DNA of 60,564 nucleotides from Desulfatiglans anilini DSM 4660 (GTDB lineage Bacteria > Desulfobacterota > DSM-4660 > Desulfatiglandales > Desulfatiglandaceae): NCBI RefSeq assembly GCF_000422285.1, contig NZ_AULM01000023.1, positions 1-60,564 of the forward strand, given 5' to 3'. Position 1 is the stretch's first letter, and each line of letters opens with the position of its first letter. Shown in pieces: positions 44,486-54,336 of this stretch. The translations under genes and the position numbers were made by a program. Below the pieces are notes generated by a model, which was given only the letters and a program-made list of their open reading frames with translations, was not told the DNA's origin and searched no databases.

Positions 44486-45361
44486 ATGATCGATTTCTGC
44501 CAGTTCATGGTCAGCGGGCTCACCATTGGGAGCGTCTACGCCCTCATCGCCATGGGCTACTACCTGATCTTCATCTCGACCCATGTGATCAATTTCGCCC
44601 AAGGGGCCCTGGTCCAACTGGGGGGGATCATGGCGTTGAGCCTGCTCCTCACCTGGCGGATCCCCTACCTCTTCGTGTTCTTTCTGACCTTCTTCGCAAC
44701 AGCCGTGATCGGCACGCTGTTCAAAGTGCTGCTGGTTTCTCCAGCCGGGCGCACCGGGGTGCTCTCCAGCATCCTCATGACGGTGGGGGGCTTCATCTTC
44801 TTCGAGCAGATCATCTACGTCTTCTGGACCAAGGACGAACTGCTGTTCCCGCCGATCTCCGGGGAAACGCCCCTGAACATCGGCGGCGTCATGATTCTGC
44901 CGCAGGCCGTCTGGATTATGGCGATCGCCGTGGGGCTCTTCCTGCTGCTCTGGCTGTTCTTCACCCGGACCATCTACGGCTCCGCCATCATGGCCGCGGC
45001 GGAGAAGCCGGAAGCCGCAAGGATCGTCGGGATCAACGTCAAGAGCATGACCTCGATGTCCTGGGCCCTCGCCACCGGGCTTTCCGGCCTCGCCGGCATC
45101 CTGATCGCGCCGATCACCTTCGCGGGAGGAAGTCTGTCGACCGAAATGGGCATCAAGGGATTTGTGGCGGTCATCCTCGGGGGCATCACCCATTCGATGG
45201 GCGCCATCGTCGGGGGTCTGCTGCTCGGGGTCATAGAAAGCCTCACCACCGGGTACCTCTCCAGCGCCTTCAAGGACGCCATCAGTTTCGGGCTCCTCAT
45301 CGCGATCCTTGCCTTTCGGCCGGAAGGCCTGCTGGGCGGCAGGAAGCGGGAAAAAGTCTGA
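44486..45361 (+). CDS. livH: ABC transporter permease LivH
   Basis: A 291-aa inner-membrane permease with eight or so helices. The motif GLTIGSVYALIAMGYYLIF and the repeated VINFAQGAL are characteristic of LivH, and the end GLLIAILAFRPEGLLGG is the conserved C-terminus. It follows livK after 139 bp and is 5 bp before livM. Confidence 0.95.
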   Translation: MIDFCQFMVSGLTIGSVYALIAMGYYLIFISTHVINFAQGALVQLGGIMALSLLLTWRIPYLFVFFLTFFATAVIGTLFKVLLVSPAGRTGVLSSILMTVGGFIFFEQIIYVFWTKDELLFPPISGETPLNIGGVMILPQAVWIMAIAVGLFLLLWLFFTRTIYGSAIMAAAEKPEAARIVGINVKSMTSMSWALATGLSGLAGILIAPITFAGGSLSTEMGIKGFVAVILGGITHSMGAIVGGLLLGVIESLTTGYLSSAFKDAISFGLLIAILAFRPEGLLGGRKREKV

Positions 45362-45366
45362 GCGCT

Positions 45367-46356
45367 ATGAAAAGAACCGCAGGAATCCAACCGTTTTGGC
45401 TGCTGGCCGTAATCGCCGTGGGCGTTCTGCCCTTTTCCGGCCTGGGCACCTACACCCTCCAGATCCTGACACTGGCGGGCATCAACGCCGCCGTAGCGAT
45501 CGGGTTGAATCTCGTGCTGGGCACCGCCGGGCAGATCTCCCTCGGGCAGGCCGCCTTCGTCGGCATAGGCGCCTACACCACGGCGCGTCTGATGACGGGA
45601 CCGGGGATCTCTTTCTGGCTCGCCATGCCGGCGGGCGGGGCGCTGGCCGGGCTGATCGGCGCGGCGCTGGGCTACCTGGCCCTGCGCTTTCAGGGGCATT
45701 ATCTCGCTATGATCACGCTGTGCTTCGGCTTGATCATGCACATCTTCTTTCTGGAATTCCCATTCCTCACGGGTGGAGCGGGGGGCATCGCCAACATCCC
45801 CTATGCCGGCATCCTGGGGCACGCCATCGACAACGGCAGGGACGCCCTTTTCAAAACGTTCCACCTGTCCTGGTTCCTCGTGCTGCTCGTCTACTGGCTG
45901 CTCAACAACCTGACCAACCTGGGCTCGGGCAGGGCCCTGGCCGCGCTGCGCGACGACCCGATCGCCGCGGAGTCCGTGGGCGTCCCCACCGCTGTCTACA
46001 AGGTGCAGGCCTTTACCGTCTCGGCCGTGGCGGCCGGGCTTGCCGGCGGCGTCTACGCGGTGCACACGCACTATGTCGGGCCCGAAATTTTCGGGGTCGG
46101 GGCCTCCCTGGAGTTTCTGATCATCGTGGTCATCGGCGGGCTGGGGAGCCCGGTCGGAGCCATCCTTGGCGCTCTCCTCATGGCCGTTCTCCCGGAATTG
46201 ATGCGGAGCTACGAGGAGTACCGGCTTCTTTTTTTCGGAATGATCCTGATGGTGATCGTCGTGGCGGCCCCGGGCGGATTATGGGGAGGCGTTTCAACCG
46301 GTGTCGTGAGAATATGTTCGGCGCTGCGAAGAAGGTTCGGTACCGGGGGGGCCTGA
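45367..46356 (+). CDS. livM: ABC transporter permease LivM
   Basis: A 329-aa permease with about nine helices. INAAVAIGLNLVLGTAGQIS followed by LGQAAFVGIGAY, and the cytoplasmic ALRDDPIAAESVGVPTAVYK (EAA-like loop) are LivM signatures. It pairs with LivH to form the membrane pore. Confidence 0.95.
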   Translation: MKRTAGIQPFWLLAVIAVGVLPFSGLGTYTLQILTLAGINAAVAIGLNLVLGTAGQISLGQAAFVGIGAYTTARLMTGPGISFWLAMPAGGALAGLIGAALGYLALRFQGHYLAMITLCFGLIMHIFFLEFPFLTGGAGGIANIPYAGILGHAIDNGRDALFKTFHLSWFLVLLVYWLLNNLTNLGSGRALAALRDDPIAAESVGVPTAVYKVQAFTVSAVAAGLAGGVYAVHTHYVGPEIFGVGASLEFLIIVVIGGLGSPVGAILGALLMAVLPELMRSYEEYRLLFFGMILMVIVVAAPGGLWGGVSTGVVRICSALRRRFGTGGA

Positions 46357-46441
46357 ACATGACTCCGATCTTCAGGCATCCGGGTGCCATCCGGGCGGAT
46401 CGACCGACCGGGGAAAAACGCCGCGGTCTAACGGGGGGCAA

Positions 46442-47209
46442 GTGGATCTTCTGTCTGCGAAACGGCTGAGCAGGAAATTCGGGGGGCTGTGGGCGCTCTA
46501 CGGCGTCTCCTTCACCGTGAGGGAGGGGGAGATCGCCGGCGTGATCGGGCCCAACGGAGCGGGTAAAACCACGCTTTTCAACTGTCTGAGCGGCCTCGAC
46601 TACGCCACGGAGGGCAGCATCCTTCACCGCGGTCATGACATCACTCGGCTGACGCCACACCAGGTGGTCAAACGCGGGATCGTCCGGACCTTCCAGACAA
46701 CGCGGGTGTTCAAACGACTGACGGTCAGGGAAAACGTCATGGTGGGGCTGCATCTCCATTCCCGGAGCAACCTGCTCTACGATATGATCCGGCTGCCCGG
46801 CGCGGTCCGGGAAGACCGCCGGGAGGCGGAGCAGGCTATGACGCTGCTGGAGGCCGTGCGGCTTGCCGATCAGGCCGATAAGCCGGCCGACGAGCTCACC
46901 CTCTCCCAGGCGCGAAGGATGGAACTGGCCCGTGCCCTGGCCACCGACCCTGAGCTTCTCCTGCTGGATGAACCCGGCGCCGGCCTTGACGAGCAGGAGC
47001 GGGACGAACTGGGAACCCTTCTGAGGGACGTCCACAACAGGGGCGTCACCCTGATGGTCATCGAGCACGATATCGGTTTCATGGTGAACCTGTGCACCCG
47101 GATCATCGTGCTGAACTACGGCAAGGTCATTGCAACCGGCACCCCTTTGGAGATCCAGCAGGACAAACAGGTCCTGGAGGCCTATCTTGGTGAAGAAGAC
47201 GCCGACTGA
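46442..47209 (+). CDS. livG: ABC transporter ATP-binding protein LivG, altered signature motif
   Basis: A 255-aa ATPase. Walker A is GPNGAGKTT and Walker B LLLLDEPGAGL, with H-loop IEHD. The family signature, normally LSYGQQRRLE, reads LTLSQARRME; the conserved Gly is replaced. This could weaken ATP hydrolysis at one site of the LivG-LivF heterodimer. Start GTG at 46442. It overlaps livF by 20 bp. Confidence 0.92.
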   Translation: MDLLSAKRLSRKFGGLWALYGVSFTVREGEIAGVIGPNGAGKTTLFNCLSGLDYATEGSILHRGHDITRLTPHQVVKRGIVRTFQTTRVFKRLTVRENVMVGLHLHSRSNLLYDMIRLPGAVREDRREAEQAMTLLEAVRLADQADKPADELTLSQARRMELARALATDPELLLLDEPGAGLDEQERDELGTLLRDVHNRGVTLMVIEHDIGFMVNLCTRIIVLNYGKVIATGTPLEIQQDKQVLEAYLGEEDAD

Positions 47210-47942
47210 TGTCCCGGTGCTGGAAGTGACGGCGCTCAACGCCGGCTACGGAAAGATGAACATCCTCACCGGGCTGGACCTCTTGGTCAGGGAAGGCGAA
47301 TCCGTCGCCCTCGTGGGAACGAACGGGAGCGGAAAGACGACCTTTCTCAAGGTCGTCTCGGGGTTCCTGCGCCCGGCGGCGGGCTCGATCCGGTTCCTGG
47401 GACAGGATATCTCGAAGCTCCCTCCGGAAAAAAGGGTGAGCCTCGGTATCGCCCATGTCCCGGAGTCGCGGGAAATCTTCGCCAGGCAGAGCGTGCTGGC
47501 CAACCTCAGGCTCGGCGCCTATCTGAGGATCAGAAAAGGCGGAGATCCGGACATCCAGAAGGATCTGCAAAGGATGACAGAAATCTTTCCCGTCTTCTCG
47601 AGACGCCTGCGCCAGGCGGCAGGCACCCTGTCCGGGGGAGAGCAGCAGATGCTGGCCATAGGGCGCGCCCTCATGAGCCAGCCGAGACTGCTCTTGCTGG
47701 ACGAGCCCTCGACGGGGCTCGCGCCGCTCGTTGTGAAGGAAATCTTCAGGATCCTCAGGACCCTCATCCTGGACATGAACCTGAACCTCCTGCTGGTGGA
47801 ACAGAACACCCGGCTGGCATTGAAGACCGTGAATCGCGGATATCTTCTCGAGAGGGGGCGACTCGTCAGAGAAGATGGATCCCAGGAACTCCTGGAGTAT
47901 CTCAACGCGGCAGGGTTCACTCATGCCGGAGCCAATGGATAG
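47190..47942 (+). CDS. livF: ABC transporter ATP-binding protein LivF
   Basis: A 250-aa ATPase with Walker A GTNGSGKTT, signature TLSGGEQQMLAIGRAL, Walker B LLLLDEPSTGL and LLVEQN, the standard LivF pattern. The start is inside livG (GTG 47190 or TTG 47187), with GGAGG upstream in livG. It supplies the intact signature motif of the transporter pair. Confidence 0.94.
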   Translation: MKKTPTDVPVLEVTALNAGYGKMNILTGLDLLVREGESVALVGTNGSGKTTFLKVVSGFLRPAAGSIRFLGQDISKLPPEKRVSLGIAHVPESREIFARQSVLANLRLGAYLRIRKGGDPDIQKDLQRMTEIFPVFSRRLRQAAGTLSGGEQQMLAIGRALMSQPRLLLLDEPSTGLAPLVVKEIFRILRTLILDMNLNLLLVEQNTRLALKTVNRGYLLERGRLVREDGSQELLEYLNAAGFTHAGANG

Positions 47943-47964
47943 ACTGCGAAAAAGGAAAGATTCA

Positions 47965-48651
47965 ATGGTCAAACAGAAACAGACTGCAAGGGGAAAATCG
48001 CAGGGCCGTGAAAAACTGATCCAGGCCGCCAAAGAAATCTTCGGAATGAGGGGATACCACGGCACCACGGTCGATGATATCACCAAGGCCGCAGGCGTTA
48101 CACGGGGAGCGCTCTACTGGCATTTCGACAGCAAGGCCGATCTGCTGGGGGCGATCATCCAGGAACTGCAGGAATCCTACCTGAACCGGTTCATCGAGGA
48201 GACCAGGGGTGCAGGCGATTCGCCCATGGACAAACTCTGGCACATGTTCAAGTTCAACTCCCGCTTTGCGGTCGAACACCCCACCCTGATCCACTGCCTG
48301 AGGACCCTTTCCCTGGAGATGCAGTCCCTCGAAGGCGACAACGCGAAGGCGCTCTTCGATGTGTTCGAACAGCAGCGCAGCTTCATCACCGAAATCATCC
48401 GGGAGGCCCAGGCAAAACATTTCGTTCGTAAGGATCTCAAGGCGGAGATCATCACCTCCATCATCCTTGCCGTGCACGATGGGATCGTCCTCCAGCTGCT
48501 GGCATTCGACAGGCATCTGGACGGACATCAGGTGGCCTGGGCGCTGAGGCAGATCACTCTGGGCGGCATCTGCGCAGGGGCCCGGATCATCCATCCGAAA
48601 AAGGGGGCATCCGACCCACGCACCGCAACGGGGGAGATCAAGGAAAAATGA
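47965..48651 (+). CDS. TetR-family transcriptional regulator
   Basis: A 228-aa regulator with an N-terminal TetR helix-turn-helix (about 15-62): REKLIQAAKEIFGMRGYHG, then TVDDITKAAGVTRGALYWHF. The C-terminal ligand-binding domain has EHPTLIHCLRTLS and resembles AcrR/FadR-like repressors. AAAGGAAAG is five bases before the ATG. It lies within the catabolic operon, and its stop overlaps the next start (ATGA). It most likely represses the operon at the palindrome 40663-40684. Confidence 0.93.
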   Translation: MVKQKQTARGKSQGREKLIQAAKEIFGMRGYHGTTVDDITKAAGVTRGALYWHFDSKADLLGAIIQELQESYLNRFIEETRGAGDSPMDKLWHMFKFNSRFAVEHPTLIHCLRTLSLEMQSLEGDNAKALFDVFEQQRSFITEIIREAQAKHFVRKDLKAEIITSIILAVHDGIVLQLLAFDRHLDGHQVAWALRQITLGGICAGARIIHPKKGASDPRTATGEIKEK

Positions 48652-49928
48652 CCGGCACGATCGACAAGATAGGCATCATTGGCGGAGGGATCATGGGTAC
48701 GGGCCTGGTCCAATGGCTTCTTCCCCGTGGCTTTCGCGTCGTGGTGGCGGAGGCCCGCGAGGCGCTCGCCGAGGAATGCACCCAGAAGATCCATGCCCGC
48801 CTGCGCAAAGATTTGGACAAAGGCAGGTTTCCTCCGGAGGATTTCCGGCTCTGCATCGAGCGGTTCGAGGCGGCTGCCGGCCTTTCCTGCCTGAAAGGGG
48901 CGGACTTCGTGATTGAAGCCGCACCGGAGCACTTCGACCTGAAAAGGCGGATACTCCGCGAAGCCGAAGATGCGGTCGCACCCGGGACGATCCTCGCCAG
49001 CAACACCAGCGCCCTGCCCATCACGGCCCTGGGGGCCTGTCTCAAGCGGCCGGAGCGTTTTCTGGGCACCCACTTCTTCAATCCCGCGCAGATCATGCCC
49101 CTTGTCGAGGTCGTCAAGGGGGTGGATACGGCCGGGGAAACCATCGAGCAAACCTTGACATTTCTGACCGAAGAGGGAAAGAAACCCATCCGCATCAAGG
49201 ATTGCCCTGGGTTTCTGGTGAACCGGGTTCTGGGGGCCTACATGAACGAAGTCATGTGGCTTCTCGGAGAGCGCATCGGCATCACCGACGCGGAGGGAAT
49301 GGCGAAGGATCTGGGGCTGCCCATGGGGCCGGTCACCCTGGGAGAAATGGTCGGCTGGGACATCATCCAGGCATCCAACGAGACTCTCAGGACCTACTAC
49401 GGCTCCCGCTTCGAGATCCCGCCCCTTCTCGAACGGCTGACCCGCGAGAACAGACTGGGCCTGAAGACGGGGCGCGGCCTGCTCGATCACCGCTCCCGGC
49501 CGCCGGCAGCAACCCATGACATCGTGCCCGCTTCCCGGAAGCTGGACGGCCGGGCCGCGGACAGAGCGAAGAAGCAGTTGCTCGCCGCGATCTGGGCCGA
49601 AAGCATCCGCTGCCTGGATGAGGGGGTCGCTTGCGCGCGCGAAATCGACGACGCCCTGGTGCTTGGCGCGGGGCTCCCAATGGGCCCCCTTGCGTGGGCG
49701 GACGAGACCGGTCTCCAGGAAGTGTCGGACTTGCTGCTGGAACTGACCGGAGAATTCGGCGAACGGTTCCTGCCTTCCCCTGTCCTCAGAATCTACGCCA
49801 TGTCCGGGTACAACGGCGTGAAAGCCGGTCGAGGGCTGGCAGGGGCCTACCCTCAAGAATCGGCTAGAGGGAACGAAGGCGGCGGGACGGACGATGTCTC
49901 CACCAGAGACCCGGGGGGAGCCCGATGA
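48648..49928 (+). CDS. 3-hydroxyacyl-CoA dehydrogenase
   Basis: A 426-aa NAD-dependent dehydrogenase. The Rossmann fold starts at KIGIIGGGIMGTGL, EAAPEHFDLKRRIL follows, the catalytic His lies in LGTHFFNPAQIMPLVEVVKG, and DCPGFLVNRVL joins the C-terminal domains. There are two C-terminal helical 3HCDH_C modules, which explains the longer size than single-module enzymes (about 290 aa). ATGA overlaps on both sides with tetR and the ligase show tight coupling. Confidence 0.94.
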   Translation: MTGTIDKIGIIGGGIMGTGLVQWLLPRGFRVVVAEAREALAEECTQKIHARLRKDLDKGRFPPEDFRLCIERFEAAAGLSCLKGADFVIEAAPEHFDLKRRILREAEDAVAPGTILASNTSALPITALGACLKRPERFLGTHFFNPAQIMPLVEVVKGVDTAGETIEQTLTFLTEEGKKPIRIKDCPGFLVNRVLGAYMNEVMWLLGERIGITDAEGMAKDLGLPMGPVTLGEMVGWDIIQASNETLRTYYGSRFEIPPLLERLTRENRLGLKTGRGLLDHRSRPPAATHDIVPASRKLDGRAADRAKKQLLAAIWAESIRCLDEGVACAREIDDALVLGAGLPMGPLAWADETGLQEVSDLLLELTGEFGERFLPSPVLRIYAMSGYNGVKAGRGLAGAYPQESARGNEGGGTDDVSTRDPGGAR

Positions 49929-51469
49929 ATGGAACTCTCTGCGCCTTACTGGATGCAAACCTCCCGCGGCGGCAGGACAAGACGGCGATGATCTGGCGGG
50001 GCGGATCGGATACCTTTGCGGGCATCGAAAAAAAATCGCTGTCCGTAGCTCAAGGTCTGCTCAAGAGGGGGCTCAGGCCCGGAGACAGGGTCGGGCTGCA
50101 CCTGGCCAACATCCCGGTGTTTGTTTACGCCTACTACGGGATTCTACGGGCGGGGGGGCAGGTGGTACCGCTGAATGTCATGCTCAAGGAGGCCGAGCTT
50201 GCCTATGTCGGCACGGACAGCACCCTCCGATTCGCCGTCAGCCAGGAGCCCTTCATCGAGAACCTTCTCCGCGCCGGGCCGGCGATCGAGTCGCTGGAAG
50301 CGGTCTTCTGCACGACTCCATTCCGCCCAGGGATACCCTGCTTCGAGGAACTCTTGGCGGAGCCGCGGGAATCACCGCTGCCGGAAATGCATCCCGGGGA
50401 CGTGGCGGTCATCTTCTACACCTCGGGAACGACAGGGCGCCCCAAGGGAGCCATGCTCACCCATGCGAATCTTTACAGCAACGCCCTCGCAGCGGCAGAG
50501 GCTTACGAATACGCGGAGGAAGACGTCATCGTTTTCGGGATGCCCCTCTTCCACTCCTCCGGTCAAACGAACGTGATGAACGCGGGGTTTTTCCGGGGGG
50601 CGGCGGTCTACCTCATGCCGAGATTCTCGGCGGACGAGGCCATCACGGCGGTGTCGGAGCAGCGCGCCAGCGTATTCGTGGGCGTACCCACGATGTATCA
50701 CCAGATCGTGAACCACCCCGCCCGGCGGGACTTTGCGGTCGACGCGCTCAGGGCGCTGATCGTCGGCGCGGCCCCGATGCCCCGGGCCCTTTACGAGACC
50801 GTCTCGAAGGAATACGGCGTCGCCATCACGGAGGGCTACGGACTCAGCGAGGCCGGACCGGTCGTAGCCCACAACCCCCTCCACGGCCTGAAAAAGATTG
50901 GCAGCGTCGGACTTCCCCTCCCGGGCATCTCGATCCGGATCGCCGATGAACAGGACAGGGAAATGCCCGCGGGTTCCGTGGGCGAACTCCTCGTCCGCGG
51001 CCCTAATGTCATGAAAGGATACCTCAACCAGCCCGAAGCCACGGCGGAGGCCCTGCGGGGCGGGTGGCTGCATACCGGCGACCTCGCGTGCGTGGACGAG
51101 GATGGATACCTCTTTATCGTGGACCGTAAGAAGGACATGGTGCTGACCGGCGGATTCAACATCTACCCCAGGGAAATAGAAGAGGTCCTTTATCAACACC
51201 CGTCGGTGAGCGAAGCCGCCGTCGTCGGGCTGCCGGATGAGGAGAAGGGGGAGATCTCGGTCGCCTTCCTAATTCCAAGAGGAGGGCCCGCGGTGAGCGA
51301 AGGCGAGATCCTCCGATTCTGCCGCGAAAGGTTGGCGGCCTACAAGGTCCCGAAAAAGGTGGAATTCGTCAATGAACTCCCAAGGAATTCGGCGGGCAAG
51401 GTCCTCAAGAGACTCTTGAGGGAAGGAGCGCCTGGCCAGGAGAAGCGTCATCATGTTTCTGAGCCTTGA
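49925..51469 (+). CDS. Long-chain/aryl acyl-CoA synthetase (AMP-forming), copy 1
   Basis: A 514-aa adenylate-forming ligase. The AMP-binding P-loop motif is IFYTSGTTGRPKGAML, followed by EGYGLSEAGP, GWLHTGDLACVDEDGYL, the hinge DRKKDMV and the C-terminal catalytic Lys in RNSAGKVLKRLL. It would activate the imported acid with CoA and ATP. It overlaps the previous gene by 4 bp and the following one by 17 bp. Confidence 0.94.
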   Translation: MNGTLCALLDANLPRRQDKTAMIWRGGSDTFAGIEKKSLSVAQGLLKRGLRPGDRVGLHLANIPVFVYAYYGILRAGGQVVPLNVMLKEAELAYVGTDSTLRFAVSQEPFIENLLRAGPAIESLEAVFCTTPFRPGIPCFEELLAEPRESPLPEMHPGDVAVIFYTSGTTGRPKGAMLTHANLYSNALAAAEAYEYAEEDVIVFGMPLFHSSGQTNVMNAGFFRGAAVYLMPRFSADEAITAVSEQRASVFVGVPTMYHQIVNHPARRDFAVDALRALIVGAAPMPRALYETVSKEYGVAITEGYGLSEAGPVVAHNPLHGLKKIGSVGLPLPGISIRIADEQDREMPAGSVGELLVRGPNVMKGYLNQPEATAEALRGGWLHTGDLACVDEDGYLFIVDRKKDMVLTGGFNIYPREIEEVLYQHPSVSEAAVVGLPDEEKGEISVAFLIPRGGPAVSEGEILRFCRERLAAYKVPKKVEFVNELPRNSAGKVLKRLLREGAPGQEKRHHVSEP

Positions 51470-52529
51470 CAAGGAACAGGTCCAGATAAAGAAGGCCGCG
51501 GCCGACTTCGCATCCGGTGAAATGGCAGACCGTGCACAGGAATGGGATGCGGCCGGCCGGATGCCTTCAGAGATCATGGAAGCGGCCGTTGAGCTCGGCT
51601 TCGTCGGAATGACCCTTCCGGAAAGGCAAGGCGGGGCCGGGCTGGGGCTCCTTGAAGACTGCCTGGTGGCGGAGGAGTTCGCCGTCGCCAGTCCCGGAGG
51701 CGCCAGGGCGATCCTCGAGATCGGCTGGGGATGTGAACTTCTTTCGCACACCGGCGATTTGCCTCCCCCGTTGGGGGGTAAGACCAGCGATCGGCCGATG
51801 CTCGGACTCGCCCATCCGGCGGACGGAAATCCTTTCAGGGCGGAGGCGCGCGCTGGTGTCTCCTCGACCTTCTCTCCCGTTCATGGGGGCGCCGAGATGT
51901 TCCTGATCCCGGGTTTTCTCGAAGGAGAAGAAGGTCTCTTCTTTTTGGGGCGCGATTTCCCCGGTCTCGACATCCTGCCTCTCGAGGACAAGGTCGGGCT
52001 GCGGTGCTGGCCGGGGGCCCGGTTGGAGCTGCGGGGCGCCGCCCTTTCAGAGGCGTGCTTTTACAGGCATCCGCGGGTCGTTGAACGATCGAGGCAGGCG
52101 AAGGCCATCCGGTCGGCTGCGCTCGGCCTCGGGCTGTCCAGAGGCGCCGCCCTCCTGGCGCTCGTCTATGCGCGGGGCAGACAGATCTTCGAGCAAAACC
52201 TGTCCGATTTCGAGGCGACCAGGGCCAAATTCTTCAAGACATGGCAGCGGCTTCAAGCCCTTCGACTCCTGGTCTACAAGGCTGCAGCCGACTGGGACAA
52301 AGGTCTGGATGTTTCTCTGGCTGCCCGCTCGGCAGAGGCCATGGCCGTGGAACTCGGCAACGAAACCGCCGACGAGGCGCTTCAACTCCACGGGGGATAC
52401 GGATACTTCGAGGAGATGAAAATAGCGATGTTCTACAGGGATGCCGTGATGCTGGATCTGCTCTCCGAACCCGCATCCTCCAGCATAGAGGCCGTTTGGA
52501 CCTCCCTGTCAAAAACCGTTTGGTGGTAG
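51453..52529 (+). CDS. Divergent acyl-CoA dehydrogenase-like protein, catalytic features degraded
   Basis: A 358-aa ACAD-fold protein. The N-terminal helical domain looks normal (LGFVGMTLPERQGGAGLG), but the FAD/substrate loop TEPxAGSD is replaced by LGLAHPADGNPF, and the C-terminal Glu segment (EIYEGT) reads LDLLSEPASSS. It may be a non-catalytic subunit that pairs with another ACAD, as in known heteromeric dehydrogenases, or act on an unusual substrate. ATG at 51453 lies inside the preceding ligase gene, so it is translationally linked. Confidence 0.85.
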   Translation: MFLSLDKEQVQIKKAAADFASGEMADRAQEWDAAGRMPSEIMEAAVELGFVGMTLPERQGGAGLGLLEDCLVAEEFAVASPGGARAILEIGWGCELLSHTGDLPPPLGGKTSDRPMLGLAHPADGNPFRAEARAGVSSTFSPVHGGAEMFLIPGFLEGEEGLFFLGRDFPGLDILPLEDKVGLRCWPGARLELRGAALSEACFYRHPRVVERSRQAKAIRSAALGLGLSRGAALLALVYARGRQIFEQNLSDFEATRAKFFKTWQRLQALRLLVYKAAADWDKGLDVSLAARSAEAMAVELGNETADEALQLHGGYGYFEEMKIAMFYRDAVMLDLLSEPASSSIEAVWTSLSKTVWW

Positions 52530-52574
52530 GCCAAGGCTGTAATTCACCAAAAAAACAGGAGGAAATAGCCAGGA

Positions 52575-54104
52575 ATGGACTTGTATCGCATTTTAGAGCA
52601 TTCGGTCCGCCTTTACTCGGATAAGACGGCGGTCACCTCGGCCAAAGGGACCCTGACCTACAAAGGATTCATGGACACGGCGGAGCGCCTGGGGTCAGCT
52701 CTTTACGGGCTTGGGCTCAGCCCCGGTGACAGGGTGGCCGTTTTGGACCACAACAGCATCGAGCTGGCTGTCGCCCACTTCGGGCTCCCGGCATGTTCGC
52801 TGGTCACGCTTCCTTTGAACACGCGGCTTTCCAAGGACGAACTGCTGGGGATCATCCACAATGCGCGGGCCTCGGCCCTGATCTATTCACCCCCCTTCGA
52901 ACAGACCGTAGCCGCCCTGGCCCCTGATCTGCCCTTCCTGAAGGCGCGCATCTGTACGGAACAGGCAGCCGGAAACCTCGATCTGAGGCAACTCATGGCC
53001 CATGCCTCGCCGGCCGCCCTCCAGAGGCCCAGGCCCGGAGATCTCGCCACGCTCCTTTACACAAGCGGCACAACCGGAGTTCCCAAAGGCGTGAAACTGA
53101 CCCACGCCAACACCGCCTCCACGCTGGTTTCGCTTCTCGTGGAACTCGGTCTCACCCCCGAAGACTCAGGCCTCATGGTTGCACCGTTCTTCCACGTCGC
53201 GGGCTGCCACACCTACATGGCCCACATCGCAAGAGGCTGTACGGTGAACATCCTTCCAGCCTTCGAACCCCAATCGACCCTCGAAGCCCTTGAACAGACC
53301 CGGGCGAGCGTCACCCTGCTCGTCCCGGCCATGATCGGGGCCCTCCTGAACCTCCCAGGTCAGGAAAAGGCCGACCTCAGCGCTTTGCGCCTGGTCGTCT
53401 ACGCCGGGGCCCCCATGCCCGAGAAGTTGCTCAAGAAGGCCCTCGAGCGCCTGGGAAACGTCTTCTTTCAGATCTACGGTCTTACCGAGACCAGCGTCCT
53501 CACCTGTCTGACCCGGGAAGACCACCAGAAGCCGGAACTGCTGACCTCCGGTGGCAGGGAAATGTATGGGTGCCGAGTGCGAATCGTGGACGAGAAAGGC
53601 CGTGAAACAGAGCCGGGCGGGATCGGACAGATCGTCGCCGGCGGGGACAACGTGACCTCCGGCTACTGGGAGGCGCCGGAAGAAACGGCGGCCGTGATGA
53701 AGAGCGAATTCTTCGACACGGGCGACATCGCGGTCAGGAACGAACAGGGCTACGTCTTCTTGCGGGACCGCAAGAAGGACATGATCGTCACCGGAGGGGA
53801 GAACGTGTATCCCGTCGAAGTGGAGAATGTCCTGACCGAGATACCGGGGGTGCTGGAAGCGGCGGTGATCGGCGTCCCGGATGAGAAGTGGGGGGAAAGG
53901 GTGATGGCCCTCGTGCATCTGAAGCAGGGTGCAACCGCCACTGAAGAAGACATCGTCTCCTACTGCCAGAAGCGGTTGGCCAAATACAAGTGCCCCAAGA
54001 CCGTCGCATTCTTGGATCCACTGCCTCGGACCCCCTCCGGAAAGATCCGGAAGAACGTGTTGAGAGAACCTTATTGGGAAGGGTTCAGCCGGAGGATCCA
54101 TTAG
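52575..54104 (+). CDS. Acyl-CoA synthetase (AMP-forming), copy 2
   Basis: A 509-aa ligase with P-loop LLYTSGTTGVPKGVKL, QIYGLTETSVLT, FDTGDIAVRNEQGYVF, hinge DRKKDMIVTGGENVYP and catalytic Lys in RTPSGKIRKNVL. Similarity to copy 1 is only family-level, so this is not a recent duplication. Two ligases in one operon suggest two acids or two points of activation. An AGGAGG site precedes the ATG. Confidence 0.94.
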   Translation: MDLYRILEHSVRLYSDKTAVTSAKGTLTYKGFMDTAERLGSALYGLGLSPGDRVAVLDHNSIELAVAHFGLPACSLVTLPLNTRLSKDELLGIIHNARASALIYSPPFEQTVAALAPDLPFLKARICTEQAAGNLDLRQLMAHASPAALQRPRPGDLATLLYTSGTTGVPKGVKLTHANTASTLVSLLVELGLTPEDSGLMVAPFFHVAGCHTYMAHIARGCTVNILPAFEPQSTLEALEQTRASVTLLVPAMIGALLNLPGQEKADLSALRLVVYAGAPMPEKLLKKALERLGNVFFQIYGLTETSVLTCLTREDHQKPELLTSGGREMYGCRVRIVDEKGRETEPGGIGQIVAGGDNVTSGYWEAPEETAAVMKSEFFDTGDIAVRNEQGYVFLRDRKKDMIVTGGENVYPVEVENVLTEIPGVLEAAVIGVPDEKWGERVMALVHLKQGATATEEDIVSYCQKRLAKYKCPKTVAFLDPLPRTPSGKIRKNVLREPYWEGFSRRIH

Positions 54105-54336
54105 ATGCACCCGGAAAGGTCCTTCTCTGTTCAAATCAGCGTCAATTCGCCTGGTTTGCCTGCGCGGCGATCGGACGGTCGCCCTCATTCTCATTTTTCC
54201 ACATGGATCGGTGAGACCGGGACCCGCCCCCCCACAATACCTGGAGGCTGGATCGTTATGGGCAATCATTTCCAACCGAATCCCCGGATCGTCACCGCAA
54301 GGCACCGTCTTCCGTCGAAAGGGGTCGGAGGCTGCT

